Assembly: GCA_905612295.1 (NCBI GenBank)
Contig: CAJQRN010000007.1
Location: 1-64,000, forward strand
Length of the DNA: 64,000 bases
Direction of reading: 5' to 3'
Source of the DNA: an uncultured Candidatus Nitrosopumilus sp.
Lineage (GTDB): Archaea; Thermoproteota; Nitrososphaeria; Nitrososphaerales; Nitrosopumilaceae
The position numbers and the translations under genes were made by a program. This document shows, one piece after another, positions 33,963 to 42,121 of this stretch. The notes below the pieces were generated by a model. It had not been told where the DNA came from, did no database searches, and saw nothing but the letters and a program-made list of their open reading frames with translations. The number at the start of each line of letters is the position of its first letter. Position 1 is the first letter of the stretch.

Positions 33963-34637
33963 ATGTCAGATAGTAATGAACAGTATTTCTTTAATTTTTC
34001 ATTTTTCAAAGTTGATCCAAAATGGAGATGGATGGCAGATTTGGCAAAAGAAGAATCTGCAAAAGAAGTAGAAAATATTATTAATAATTCAAAAATAATG
34101 TGTAGGACATATTCAAATTTAGGACTAAGAGACGATACAGACTTTTTATTTTGGTTTGCTGCACCTACAGTTGAAGAAATTCAAGCAGTTATTGAAAAAT
34201 TATACAAAACAGTATTTGGAAAATATATCATCCCGTCAAGAACATATTTGTCATGTACAAGACCATCACTATACGTAAAAGACCAAAAAACATTAGGTTT
34301 CATTACAGGTGACAATCCAAAAAAACACGTTATAGTTTATCCATTTACAAAAACTAGAGAATGGTATCTACTACCAAAAGAGAAGCGTCAAGAAATTATG
34401 GATGAGCACATAGGAGTTAGTAAAAAATATCCACAAATAGTACTCAATACGACATATTCATTTGGAATTCATGACGAAGATTTCATGCTAGCATTTGAGG
34501 TAGATGATATCAGAGATTTCCAAAATCTAATAATGGATTTAAGAGAAACTCAAGTTTCAACATATGTAGAAAATGATATTCCAATGATTGTGTGTGTAAA
34601 AAAAGACATAATTCCATTAATTACAAGTTTAGGATAA
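33963..34637 (+). CDS. Chlorite dismutase-family protein, ChdC/HemQ-like
   Basis: This is a 224-residue protein of the chlorite dismutase superfamily. It has VIVYPFTKTREWYLLPKEKR and QEIMDEHIGVSKKYP. By alignment with bacterial coproheme decarboxylase (ChdC/HemQ), Tyr126 corresponds to the catalytic Tyr, Lys130 to the propionate-binding Lys and His149 to the proximal haem ligand. The Tyr-His spacing is 4 residues shorter, as is the intervening loop. A dismutase would need a distal Arg, which I cannot confirm. Its neighbours include haem genes 2-3 kb away. Coproheme decarboxylation is therefore the leading inference. Confidence 0.75.
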   Translation: MSDSNEQYFFNFSFFKVDPKWRWMADLAKEESAKEVENIINNSKIMCRTYSNLGLRDDTDFLFWFAAPTVEEIQAVIEKLYKTVFGKYIIPSRTYLSCTRPSLYVKDQKTLGFITGDNPKKHVIVYPFTKTREWYLLPKEKRQEIMDEHIGVSKKYPQIVLNTTYSFGIHDEDFMLAFEVDDIRDFQNLIMDLRETQVSTYVENDIPMIVCVKKDIIPLITSLG

Positions 34638-34649
34638 AAATCTAAATCA

Positions 34650-34669
34650 AGATTTACAGATATAAATCT
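34650..34669 (+). promoter_or_regulatory. Inverted repeat over a TATA-like box
   Basis: AGATTTA-6 nt-TAAATCT is a perfect 7-bp inverted repeat that overlaps a TATAAAT sequence upstream of the aldo/keto reductase. It could be an operator that blocks TBP, or a weak 3' hairpin of the preceding gene. Direct evidence is the repeat only. Confidence 0.35.
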
Positions 34670-34679
34670 CGGATAAACA

Positions 34680-34722
34680 TAAATGATGAAATTTCGATAA
34701 ATAAAATGTAAATGATGAAATT
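34680..34722 (+). repeat. Duplicated 14-bp element before the aldo/keto reductase
   Basis: TAAATGATGAAATT occurs at 34680-34693 and again at 34709-34722, a 29-bp period. Each copy has ATGATG. The second copy is followed by AAGGAG and the TTG start at 34738. It may be a small duplication of a former gene start or a paired regulator site. Confidence 0.6.
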
Positions 34723-34737
34723 ACAAGGAGATAAAAA

Positions 34738-35736
34738 TTGAATTACAATAAACTAGGAAAAACAGACATCAAAGTATCAGAAGTAGGATTTGGTGCATGG
34801 TCGATTGCATTAGATTGGTGGGGTAAAAAAATTGAAGAAGATGAAGCGAAAAGAATGCTGAAAAAAGCATATGATTTAGGAATTAACTTTTTTGAAACTG
34901 GTGACATGTATGGAAAAGGAAAAAGTGAGAGACTCATCGGTGAAGTTTTCAAAGATATGAGAGATGAAGTTGTACTATCTACAAAATATGGATATGATTT
35001 TTCAGAAGTAGATCAAATAGGACACAAGGAATTACCTCAAAAGTTTGATGAAGATTTTACTCGAAAAGCATTAAGAGAGAGTTTGAAAAGATTACAAACA
35101 GATCATTTAGACATGTATGGATTACATAATCCAAAATTAAATCACATCAGAGATAATTCAATTTTTGACGTACTAGATAGTTTTGTTACAGATAAATCAA
35201 TTAGAACATATCAAGTAGCTTTAGGGCCTGCAATTGGATGGACACAAGAAGGTATGGAAGCAATGGAAAGACCAAATGTAAGTGCAGTTCAAACAGTATA
35301 CAACATTTTAGAACAATCACCAGGCAATGAATTAATGAAAAAAGCTGAAGAAAAAGATGTAGGAATTCTAGTTAGAGTTCCAGAAGCATCAGGAATACTA
35401 ACAGGAAAAGTTAATGCTGAAACAAAAATTGATGAAAAAGATCACAGATCAGTAAGAAAAGGAGAATGGATTAAAGCATCATTAGCAAAGGTAGAAGTGC
35501 TCAAACCAATTGCAGAAAGAACAGGATTAACCATCACAGAATTATCAATGAAATTTATCATGTCAAAGAAAGGGTTTGCATCAGTATTCCCCACAGTAAT
35601 TAGTGAAGAAGAAATTGTGAACTATGTTGAAATGACTAAAGGAGGATATATTTCAGCATCAGATATGAAAGAAATTGAAGAAATTTACAATACATGGCCA
35701 TCTTATGAATTAAAAGCAACACCACAAACAAACTAA
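34738..35736 (+). CDS. Aldo/keto reductase
   Basis: This is a 332-residue (alpha/beta)8 NADP-dependent oxidoreductase. The family sequence DTAXXYGXGXSE is here ETGDMYGKGKSE, so the usual catalytic Asp is Glu. The catalytic Tyr, the Lys in STKYGYD and the His in GLHNPKL remain. The C-terminal half has the usual EASGILTGK-like and cofactor-binding segments. The TTG start is supported by AAGGAG 12 nt upstream. No substrate can be assigned. Confidence 0.87.
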   Translation: MNYNKLGKTDIKVSEVGFGAWSIALDWWGKKIEEDEAKRMLKKAYDLGINFFETGDMYGKGKSERLIGEVFKDMRDEVVLSTKYGYDFSEVDQIGHKELPQKFDEDFTRKALRESLKRLQTDHLDMYGLHNPKLNHIRDNSIFDVLDSFVTDKSIRTYQVALGPAIGWTQEGMEAMERPNVSAVQTVYNILEQSPGNELMKKAEEKDVGILVRVPEASGILTGKVNAETKIDEKDHRSVRKGEWIKASLAKVEVLKPIAERTGLTITELSMKFIMSKKGFASVFPTVISEEEIVNYVEMTKGGYISASDMKEIEEIYNTWPSYELKATPQTN

Positions 35737-35743
35737 CTTCTAA

Positions 35744-36082
35744 ATGGATGCTCCAATAAATTCAGAACAAACTATAGAAATCATCGAAAGGATGAAACTT
35801 GCCAAAATTGGCAAATATAAAAAATGGCAATTAATAATTAAAAAAATTAAAAATGATCAAATCTTAAATCCAGAAGAATTAAAATATTATTCAAATTTAA
35901 CTAGAATTTATAAAAATTCAAGCGTCACAACTAGAAGTAAAATTTATCATACAAAATTATCACTAGAGGATGAAAAACCACCATGTAAAGAATGTGGAAA
36001 AGATTCACTGTACTATTGCAACATGAATGATCAGTATTTTTGTAATATTCATGTGGTTGGACACGATAAAAATGAGAATTAA
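35744..36082 (+). CDS. Hypothetical protein with C-terminal Cys/His cluster
   Basis: This is a 112-residue protein. The N-terminal two thirds are helical and Lys/Ile-rich (ERMKLAKIGKYKKWQ). The last 35 residues hold PCKECGKDSLYYCNMNDQYF and CNIHVVGHD, a C4H2-like pattern that resembles a B-box or small treble-clef zinc site. It begins 7 nt after the aldo/keto reductase and converges with ahbAB (4-bp overlap). Its function is unknown. Confidence 0.7.
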   Translation: MDAPINSEQTIEIIERMKLAKIGKYKKWQLIIKKIKNDQILNPEELKYYSNLTRIYKNSSVTTRSKIYHTKLSLEDEKPPCKECGKDSLYYCNMNDQYFCNIHVVGHDKNEN

Positions 36083-37122
36083 GCAGTAGTATCTTCTAAA
36101 CTAAATGAATTTTCAACAAAATATTCAACTCGAGTTTTTTTAAATTCACGGGAACTGAAAAGGATTTTGTATTCATCAACGTTAATTTGGTCTTGAATTG
36201 TTTTAGCTACATCATAAGCCTCATCATGTGTTTTACAATGAATCATTGAAAATACATTATATGGCCAATCATCATAAGTAGGACGCTCATAACAATGGCT
36301 AACTTGAGGAAATGATCCTAGCGTTTCACCAACAGAAGTGATCCTATCTTCAGGAACTTTCCAGACAATCATACCATTTGCAGTGAATCCAACTTGTCTA
36401 TGTCTCAAAATAGCTGCAAATCTTCTCATGACACCTACATCCTCATAGTGTTTCATTTTTGTAAATACTTCATCTTCAGTAATACCAAGATTTTTTGCAG
36501 CCTTTACAAATGGTTCATCAATAATTTCCATATCTTTTTGTAATTCACGGATAAAATCTTTATCTTGTTCTGTAGGTTTGAATTCAATATTTTTAATTTC
36601 TTTTTTTTCTTCAGATGGTGCAATGTCATGTTTCTTATCATCTACCAAGTCAAGCTTTACACCTATTTTGAATAATTGTAAAGTTGGAAGCATTCTAACT
36701 TTTTTAATTCCTTTTAGAACATTAAATTTTTCAAGCTCATCATTTAGATCAGCACCAGGAGGTACAGCTAAGGTGAACCAGAGGTTAAACTGATGATCAC
36801 GTTCATAATTATGACTTACTCCAGGATGACGATTAATTTGACTAGCTACATGATCCAATTCATCATGTTCAATTTCCATTGCAACTAATGAACTAGTGTA
36901 ACCAAGTTTTCGAGTATCAAAAATTGCACTCAATTGTCTTAAGACACCAATTTCTTTAAGATTTTTTAACTTTTCTTTAATAATTTCTGGAGTAGTATCA
37001 AATTTTTTTGCAATAGCATCAAAGGGTCTAGTAACTAATGGGAACGTCCATTGAATTTCATTAAGAAGTTCCTTATCAGATTCATCTAAAGAAGACAATA
37101 AGTGAATTAATCGGAGATTCAA
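36079..37122 (-). CDS. ahbAB: Siroheme decarboxylase, AhbA-AhbB fusion
   Basis: This is a 347-residue protein of two Lrp/AsnC-like halves, residues about 10-155 and 190-335. The first half has HPGVSHNYERDHQFNLWF and the second FPQVSHCYERPTYDDWPYN, the paired signatures of AhbA and AhbB. Together these remove two acetate carboxyls from siroheme to make 12,18-didecarboxysiroheme in the alternative haem pathway. The fusion gives a 1:1 ratio. Translation starts at TTG (37122 or 37098). It is divergent from the sirC-hemA-hemB operon, which supports the assignment over a transcription factor. Confidence 0.88.
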   Translation of the reverse strand: MNLRLIHLLSSLDESDKELLNEIQWTFPLVTRPFDAIAKKFDTTPEIIKEKLKNLKEIGVLRQLSAIFDTRKLGYTSSLVAMEIEHDELDHVASQINRHPGVSHNYERDHQFNLWFTLAVPPGADLNDELEKFNVLKGIKKVRMLPTLQLFKIGVKLDLVDDKKHDIAPSEEKKEIKNIEFKPTEQDKDFIRELQKDMEIIDEPFVKAAKNLGITEDEVFTKMKHYEDVGVMRRFAAILRHRQVGFTANGMIVWKVPEDRITSVGETLGSFPQVSHCYERPTYDDWPYNVFSMIHCKTHDEAYDVAKTIQDQINVDEYKILFSSREFKKTRVEYFVENSFSLEDTTA

Positions 37123-37149
37123 TTAAAAATGTAGCTAGTATTTCACACA

Positions 37150-37162
37150 GGGATTTTTAATA
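37150..37162. promoter_or_regulatory. Shared TATA-like box between ahbAB and the hemA operon
   Basis: The tract GGATTTTTAATAC lies in the 70-bp divergent gap. On the plus strand TTTTTAATA is about 35 nt before the precorrin-2 dehydrogenase ATG (37193). On the minus strand TATTAAAAA is 31-40 nt before the ahbAB start. A nearly symmetrical box could serve both promoters. Confidence 0.35.
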
Positions 37163-37192
37163 CATAAATAGAAACTGGAGTGTTTTGGATCG

Positions 37193-37846
37193 ATGATAAT
37201 AAATCTAAATCTTGAAGGTAAAAAAATCATTGTTGTAGGGGGAGGAAATGAGGCTGAAAAAAGAATAAAATCAATACTAAATGAAAAATGTGAAATTACA
37301 GTTATTGCCGATGCTGTAAATTCCCAGATTTCAAAATTAGTAAAAACAAAAAAAATTAAATTAAAAAAACAAAAAATTGAAAATATAAAATTTATTTTAG
37401 AATTAAATCCAGATTTAATAATTACAACTACAAATGATAAAAAAATTAATCAAAAAATAATTAACTATGCAAAGAAAAAGAAAATAATAGCATATAGTTC
37501 AGATAATCCTGAAGATAGTGATTTTGCAAATGCAGCTATTATTGATTTTGAAAAAATGATTCAAGTTGCAATTTTTACCGGAGGTAGGAGTCCAATAATG
37601 GCAAAAAAAATTAAATCAAAAGTTGAAATTGCACTAAAAAAAGTTATTTCAAAAGAAGATATTGCTCAAATTAAAATACAAAAAATATCACGAGAATTAT
37701 CTAAAGAAATTATTCCCACTCAATTTGAACGAAAAGAATGTCTACGCAGCATCATGACTGATAATGGTATTGATCAGTTAATAAAAGACGGTCAAATAAA
37801 AAAAGCTGAAAAGCGAGCAATTGAGATATTAAAAAAATGGAAATGA
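37193..37846 (+). CDS. Precorrin-2 dehydrogenase (SirC/Met8/CysG-N type)
   Basis: This is a 217-residue NAD-dependent precorrin-2 dehydrogenase that makes sirohydrochlorin and may also chelate iron. The NAD motif VVGGGNEAEKRIKSIL lies near residue 14, with YSSDNPEDSDFANAAIID near residue 105. A Lys/Arg-rich helical C-terminal domain follows (GGRSPIMAKKIKSKVE). It overlaps hemA by 10 bp. Its place beside siroheme decarboxylase agrees with a siroheme-to-haem route. Whether it does both dehydrogenation and ferrochelation cannot be seen. Confidence 0.88.
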   Translation: MIINLNLEGKKIIVVGGGNEAEKRIKSILNEKCEITVIADAVNSQISKLVKTKKIKLKKQKIENIKFILELNPDLIITTTNDKKINQKIINYAKKKKIIAYSSDNPEDSDFANAAIIDFEKMIQVAIFTGGRSPIMAKKIKSKVEIALKKVISKEDIAQIKIQKISRELSKEIIPTQFERKECLRSIMTDNGIDQLIKDGQIKKAEKRAIEILKKWK

Positions 37847-39108
37847 ATCAAAAAATCATAAATGCACGTGTAACTTTTCGTAACTCACCAATCCATATTT
37901 TAGAGAAATTTACTATAAAAGATGTTGAAAATGCATATCAACAATTTAAAAAACATTCAGGATTAGATGAATGTGTAATAATTCAAACTTGTAATAGAAT
38001 TGAATTGTTTGCAAAATCAAAATCGGATAACATAGATAAAATTAAAAAAACATGGGCAAGCATAACAGGACTTGATGAAGAAATATTTAATGAAAATATA
38101 GAATTTGCAGAAAATCAGGAAGCAATGCATCACCTGTTGAAGTTAACGTCAGGCTTAGATTCAATGGTATTAGGTGAAGAACAAATTTTAGGCCAAATAA
38201 AAAATTCCATAACATCAGCTAGAGAAGTAAAAGCATCAGGTCAGCATCTCAATACATTGTTTGATAAAGCAATCAGAATGGGAACTAGGATTAGAAATTC
38301 TAGCGGAATTGGTAAAGGTGGAATATCAGTAGGATCAATGGCAGTAAAACTTGCAGAAGAAAACATTGATGAATTAAAAACAAAGAAAATTCTTTTGATT
38401 GGAACTGGAGAAGTATCAACTCTAGTTGCAAAATCATTACAAAGAAGAGGATATGCATTTAATGTTACGAGTAGGACTATTGGAAGATCAGAAACATTTT
38501 GTGAAACAATGGGAGGAAAGCCAATTAAGTTTGAAGAAGTTCTCTCAGGATTTAACAGATATGATGTAATATTTGTTGCAACAACTGCACCATACTTTCT
38601 TGTAACACAAGAAAGAATTACAGATGCAATGAAAAATAAAAACAATGGAATGATGATACTAGATTTATCAAATCCAAGAACAGTAGATGAAAAAGTAGCA
38701 ACCATTGGAGGAGTTAAACTAATGAATTTAGATCAAATTGCAGAAATGGTCGAAAAAAACATGAATGCTAGATTAAACAAGGTAAAAACAGTTGAAAATA
38801 TAATTAGAGAAGAAGTATCAGTATTAGAAGCCTCAATGAAAAGATTAGATGCAGAACCACTTGTAACGGACGTATTCAAAAGTATAGAGAATCTCAGAGA
38901 AAAAGAATTACAGAAAGCGCTACAAATGTTGGGTGAGAAAGATGAAAGAAAAATCAAAATTATTGAAGAATTAACAAAAGCAGTGGTAGAGAGCATTGTA
39001 TCAACCCCAATGAATAATATCAGAAAAGCATCAGAACAAGGTCAACCAGGTGTGATAGAATTAGCCAGTAAGTTATTTGACTATAAAAAACAAAATCAGG
39101 TAGACTAG
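37837..39108 (+). CDS. hemA: Glutamyl-tRNA reductase
   Basis: This is a 423-residue glutamyl-tRNA reductase, which makes glutamate-1-semialdehyde in the C5 pathway. The catalytic Cys is in IIQTCNRIELF near residue 50. SGLDSMVLGEEQILGQIK follows, then the NADPH domain with ILLIGTGEVSTLVAKSL near residue 190, and the helical dimerisation domain at the C-terminus. The start overlaps the preceding gene, and hemB lies 31 nt downstream. The product is used by HemL, encoded at 54145. Length is standard. Confidence 0.94.
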   Translation: MEMNQKIINARVTFRNSPIHILEKFTIKDVENAYQQFKKHSGLDECVIIQTCNRIELFAKSKSDNIDKIKKTWASITGLDEEIFNENIEFAENQEAMHHLLKLTSGLDSMVLGEEQILGQIKNSITSAREVKASGQHLNTLFDKAIRMGTRIRNSSGIGKGGISVGSMAVKLAEENIDELKTKKILLIGTGEVSTLVAKSLQRRGYAFNVTSRTIGRSETFCETMGGKPIKFEEVLSGFNRYDVIFVATTAPYFLVTQERITDAMKNKNNGMMILDLSNPRTVDEKVATIGGVKLMNLDQIAEMVEKNMNARLNKVKTVENIIREEVSVLEASMKRLDAEPLVTDVFKSIENLREKELQKALQMLGEKDERKIKIIEELTKAVVESIVSTPMNNIRKASEQGQPGVIELASKLFDYKKQNQVD

Positions 39109-39139
39109 GATTATATTTTAGCCAGAATTAATTTTAAAC

Positions 39140-40120
39140 ATGTCATTTCCCACTAAACGTCTTAGAAGATTACGAATCTCAGAGAAAATGAGAGAATTAG
39201 TTCAAGAAACCACATTAACACCCAAAGACTTCATTTGTCCAGTATTTGTTCAAGAGGATCTTAAAACAAGAATCAAAGTTGAATCAATGTCAGAAATTGA
39301 AAGATTGCCATTGGAAGAGGTAAATGATGAAGTCAAAACAATCATAGATTTGGGAATTCCCGCAATTATGTTGTTTGGAATTCCAACACAAAAAGATGAA
39401 GTAGGAAGTTCAGCTTTTGATGATAATGGCATTGTTCAAAAAGCAATTAGTCAAATTAGAAAAGAGTTTGGTGATAAAATAGTAATTATGGCAGATGTTT
39501 GTTTATGTCAATTTACATCTACAGGTCATTGCGGAATTATTCAAGGTGATAAAATTGATAACGATACAAGTTTAGAAATACTTGCAAAAATTGCTATTAG
39601 TCAAGCTAAAGCAGGAGTAGATACAGTGTCACCATCTGCGATGATGGACGGTCAGGTTACTGCAATAAGAAAAGCTCTAGATGATAAAGGATTTACAGAT
39701 GTTTCTATAATGTCACATTCAGCAAAACATCGTTCAAATTTTTATGCACCGTTTAGAGATGCTGCAGAATGTGCACCAAAGTTTGGAGATAGAAAAACAT
39801 ACCAAGTTCCATTTACAAATGCAAGAGAGGCAATGATGGAAGTAGAAACGGACATCAATGAAGGAGTAGACATTGTAATGATTAAACCAGCATTAGCATA
39901 TCTAGATTTAATTGCAGAGACTAGAAGAAAATACAATGTTCCAGTAGCAGCTTATAGTGTTTCTGGAGAGTATGCACTGGTAAAAGCTGCATCCCAATTA
40001 GGATATGTAAATGAAAAAGACATCACGTTAGAGATTCTTCATTCAATTAAAAGGGCAGGTGCAGATATGATAGTTACCTATTTTGCAAAATCAGCATCAA
40101 GATTTCTTCAAGAGTCATGA
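39140..40120 (+). CDS. hemB: Porphobilinogen synthase (ALA dehydratase)
   Basis: This is a 326-residue PBG synthase that joins two 5-aminolevulinate molecules. The metal site DVCLCQFTSTGHCG has three Cys, so it is a zinc-type enzyme. The Schiff-base lysines are in VSIMSHSAKHRS and DIVMIKPALAYLD. MRELVQETTLTPKDF near the start is also typical. It starts 31 nt after hemA. Its stop overlaps the next gene by 4 nt. All usual features are intact. Confidence 0.95.
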   Translation: MSFPTKRLRRLRISEKMRELVQETTLTPKDFICPVFVQEDLKTRIKVESMSEIERLPLEEVNDEVKTIIDLGIPAIMLFGIPTQKDEVGSSAFDDNGIVQKAISQIRKEFGDKIVIMADVCLCQFTSTGHCGIIQGDKIDNDTSLEILAKIAISQAKAGVDTVSPSAMMDGQVTAIRKALDDKGFTDVSIMSHSAKHRSNFYAPFRDAAECAPKFGDRKTYQVPFTNAREAMMEVETDINEGVDIVMIKPALAYLDLIAETRRKYNVPVAAYSVSGEYALVKAASQLGYVNEKDITLEILHSIKRAGADMIVTYFAKSASRFLQES

Positions 40121-40428
40121 GAAACGACGAACGATTTGAAATACAAAGGGCATTTGACTTATTGCCACATGTTGTAGGAGCAAGTTGGACAGTAGTATGG
40201 TTCAGAATGCAAGGGATTAGAAAACCACTAAGAGAAGAATTCAGAGAGAAAACATTAGAATATCTAAAAATGATTGAACCAGTTTTTGACGCGTATCCAA
40301 AAAATGAAGATTTTGAAGAAATTTGTAAATACATAGAATCTAGAAAAAAACTAGAATATGAAAAGATAATTTCAGGTGAAAATAATGAAATAGAAACTAG
40401 ATACGACAGATATGTAGATTATGGTTAA
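40117..40428 (+). CDS. Hypothetical protein cotranslated with hemB
   Basis: This is a 103-residue, mostly helical, acidic/basic mixed protein that begins MRNDERFEIQRAFDLLPHVV. Notable is GASWTVVWFRMQGIRKPLR with two Trp. It has no Cys. The ATG overlaps the hemB stop (ATGA), so it is the fourth cistron of the haem operon and may assist that pathway. I do not recognise the family. It is convergent with the HD-domain gene, with a 4-bp overlap. Confidence 0.7.
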   Translation: MRNDERFEIQRAFDLLPHVVGASWTVVWFRMQGIRKPLREEFREKTLEYLKMIEPVFDAYPKNEDFEEICKYIESRKKLEYEKIISGENNEIETRYDRYVDYG

Positions 40429-41045
40429 ACTTCATTTTTTAATTGTTTTAAAAATTCCTTGAGCACTTTAGTTCTTTTTTTAGCTTCAAACTTACCAGAT
40501 TTTGTATTCATCATAAATTCTAGTTTGAGTAATTTATTAAAAAAATGATCAACAGCCCAAAGATTATCATCAGGGTTTCTTTTAACACAAAAAGGATCAT
40601 CTATGTTGTAAAAAGGTCGATTAAGAGAACCACTAGTAGCAAAAACTCTTGCAATCCCTATAGCTCCCAAAGCATCCAACCTATCAGCATCTTGTAATAT
40701 TTTTCCTTCGAGAGTTTGAGGAATTTTATTTTGAGAAAAACTATGATCAGCAATAGCATTAGAAACAATAATAATTTCTTCATCAATGAATTCATATTTT
40801 TTTAAAATTAATTTTGATTTTTTTGCACTATCTATAGAAGAAAATTTAGAACGTTTACTAGATTTTGGGTATGAAACAATATCATGTAGTAATGCAGCAC
40901 TAAGAACTAATTTTTGATTTGCTTTTTCTTTTTTACTTATTTTTTGAGCATTGTTGTAAACTCTCATAACATGTTCAAAATCATGAGCAGGATCATTATC
41001 CATTATTTTAATTACTTCATTTTTTATAGAATCAATGACTTTCAT
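40425..41045 (-). CDS. HD-domain phosphohydrolase
   Basis: This is a 206-residue HD-superfamily hydrolase. The metal ligands follow the HD pattern: NDPAHDFEHVMRVYNNA near residue 17, SAALLHDIVSYPK near residue 48, and a later His/Asp in AIADHSFSQNK and LQDADRLDALGAIG. Members cleave nucleotides or cyclic nucleotides, or act in nucleic acid turnover. The substrate is unknown. It ends at the convergent stop of the hemB-linked gene. The downstream membrane gene boundary suggests an operon with the protein at 41046. Confidence 0.85.
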   Translation of the reverse strand: MKVIDSIKNEVIKIMDNDPAHDFEHVMRVYNNAQKISKKEKANQKLVLSAALLHDIVSYPKSSKRSKFSSIDSAKKSKLILKKYEFIDEEIIIVSNAIADHSFSQNKIPQTLEGKILQDADRLDALGAIGIARVFATSGSLNRPFYNIDDPFCVKRNPDDNLWAVDHFFNKLLKLEFMMNTKSGKFEAKKRTKVLKEFLKQLKNEV

Positions 41046-41684
41046 TTAGAATCTCCATATTTTGGGTTTAACAAATTTAATTTTTCTTTGAGTAAGTAAT
41101 ACTGTCCAATTAACACATGCAAATAAAATAATCAATATAATTCCAACACCATCAATTAATAGAATTCCAGTAAGACGATCCTCAAACATTTCTAAAAATG
41201 GAGTTAAAACAGTATTCCCAAAATATATCATTATAATATAAGAAATACTTCTACCAATCCAAAATCCAACATAGATACCGACACTTTTTGCACGCATCAG
41301 ACCATATGTGATAAATAAAATATTACTTGGAAGAGGTGTTGCCCCAAACAAAAAAGATGCAATTAGATAGCCATGTTTTTTCTTATTCAAATAAGATCCA
41401 ATCATATCAAGATTAGATTTCTGTTCTTCTCCAACAAATTTTCTAAATAGTCCACTAATTTTTTTTAGAAAAAATCTACCAATAGTGGCACCAGTGGCAC
41501 CAACTACAGCAAGAAGTATGATATTCAAAGTAGGGTCAAGAAGGTAAAAAGATGTTAAAACAATCCAACTAGGAGGCATTAAGATCGGTGATGCATTTAC
41601 ACCAATCAATATAAGAAAAATTCCAAAATAGGAAAATTCGCCAAAAAGCTCAAAAATATCCAATACCATTGAAAAATTATACAA
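41046..41684 (-). CDS. DedA/VTT-like membrane protein
   Basis: This is a 212-residue membrane protein with five to six predicted helices. Features of the SNARE-associated/VTT (DedA) group are a re-entrant GVNASPILMPPSWIVL near residue 28, VGATGATIGRFFLKK near residue 60, and FLFGATPLPSNILFITYGL in the second half. Such proteins are lipid or ion transporters in other organisms. It ends in a basic cytosolic tail. The HD-domain gene follows directly. The substrate is unknown. Confidence 0.75.
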   Translation of the reverse strand: MYNFSMVLDIFELFGEFSYFGIFLILIGVNASPILMPPSWIVLTSFYLLDPTLNIILLAVVGATGATIGRFFLKKISGLFRKFVGEEQKSNLDMIGSYLNKKKHGYLIASFLFGATPLPSNILFITYGLMRAKSVGIYVGFWIGRSISYIIMIYFGNTVLTPFLEMFEDRLTGILLIDGVGIILIILFACVNWTVLLTQRKIKFVKPKIWRF

Positions 41685-41820
41685 CTATTTTGTTTCTAAA
41701 CCCTTTGATTCATGTTTAGTCGGTAAATAATATGATAATGATCTAAAAAAACCAAAAAATTACATGTTTCTAAAAAGAATGATCATCTTTTGTAAGAAAT
41801 CGGATCAATCATGCAATATC

Positions 41821-41829
41821 TTTATAAGT
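41821..41829 (+). promoter_or_regulatory. TATA box of the small zinc-finger gene
   Basis: TTTATAAGT lies 21-29 nt before the GTG at 41850, the spacing of a leaderless archaeal promoter. It is one of the best-matching TATA boxes in the window and supports the short ORF that follows. Confidence 0.6.
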
Positions 41830-41849
41830 AAATTATGCATAATTAACGT

Positions 41850-41972
41850 GTGACAGAACTAATTTGGAAGTGTTTTAGATGCAATTTATCATTTAAAAAT
41901 GATAATTTAGCAGAAATACACAAAAAAATTTCAAATCACTCAGTAACAAAAGTAAAAACAATAGTTGTATAA
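41850..41972 (+). CDS. 40-residue C2H2 zinc-finger protein
   Basis: A 41-codon frame starting GTG encodes a single C2H2-type finger. WKCFRCNLSFKN supplies CX2C and a hydrophobic core residue, and IHKKISNH supplies HX5H, 12 residues after the second Cys. This is a full classical finger with a short Lys-rich tail. A strong TATA box lies 25 nt upstream. It would bind nucleic acid or a protein partner. It lies alone in the gap before tRNA-Leu. Small single-finger proteins are frequent in Thaumarchaea, but this one has no name I recognise. Confidence 0.7.
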   Translation: MTELIWKCFRCNLSFKNDNLAEIHKKISNHSVTKVKTIVV

Positions 41973-42020
41973 TTTTTAGAACTAATTTTTTGAATGAATC
42001 ATTAAGAAATAAGATAATAG

Positions 42021-42121
42021 TGCAGAGGGTGGGATTCGAACCCACGAACTCCTAAGAGAAGGGATTTCCTATATTAGAGATCTTGAGTCCCTCTCGGTTG
42101 ACCAGGCTTCGATACCTCTGC
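42021..42121 (-). tRNA. tRNA-Leu (CAA) with a 16-nt intron
   Basis: On the minus strand the acceptor stem is GCAGAGG/CCTCTGC with A73, and no CCA is encoded. The D loop is AAGCCTGGTCAA, the T arm GTGGG-TTCGAAT-CCCAC, and the class II variable arm TCTCTTAGGAGTTC. The anticodon stem is AGGGA/TCCCT with loop CTCAAG^A, so the anticodon is CAA. A 16-nt intron (42066-42081) sits after position 37. Removing it restores a normal 85-nt tRNA; keeping it would give an impossible 30-nt variable arm. Confidence 0.93.

Noticed and set aside
34684-34719. Two ATGATGA copies before the aldo/keto reductase as C and C' boxes
   Set aside because: No CTGA occurs between or after them, so it is not a C/D RNA; it is treated as a duplicated element.
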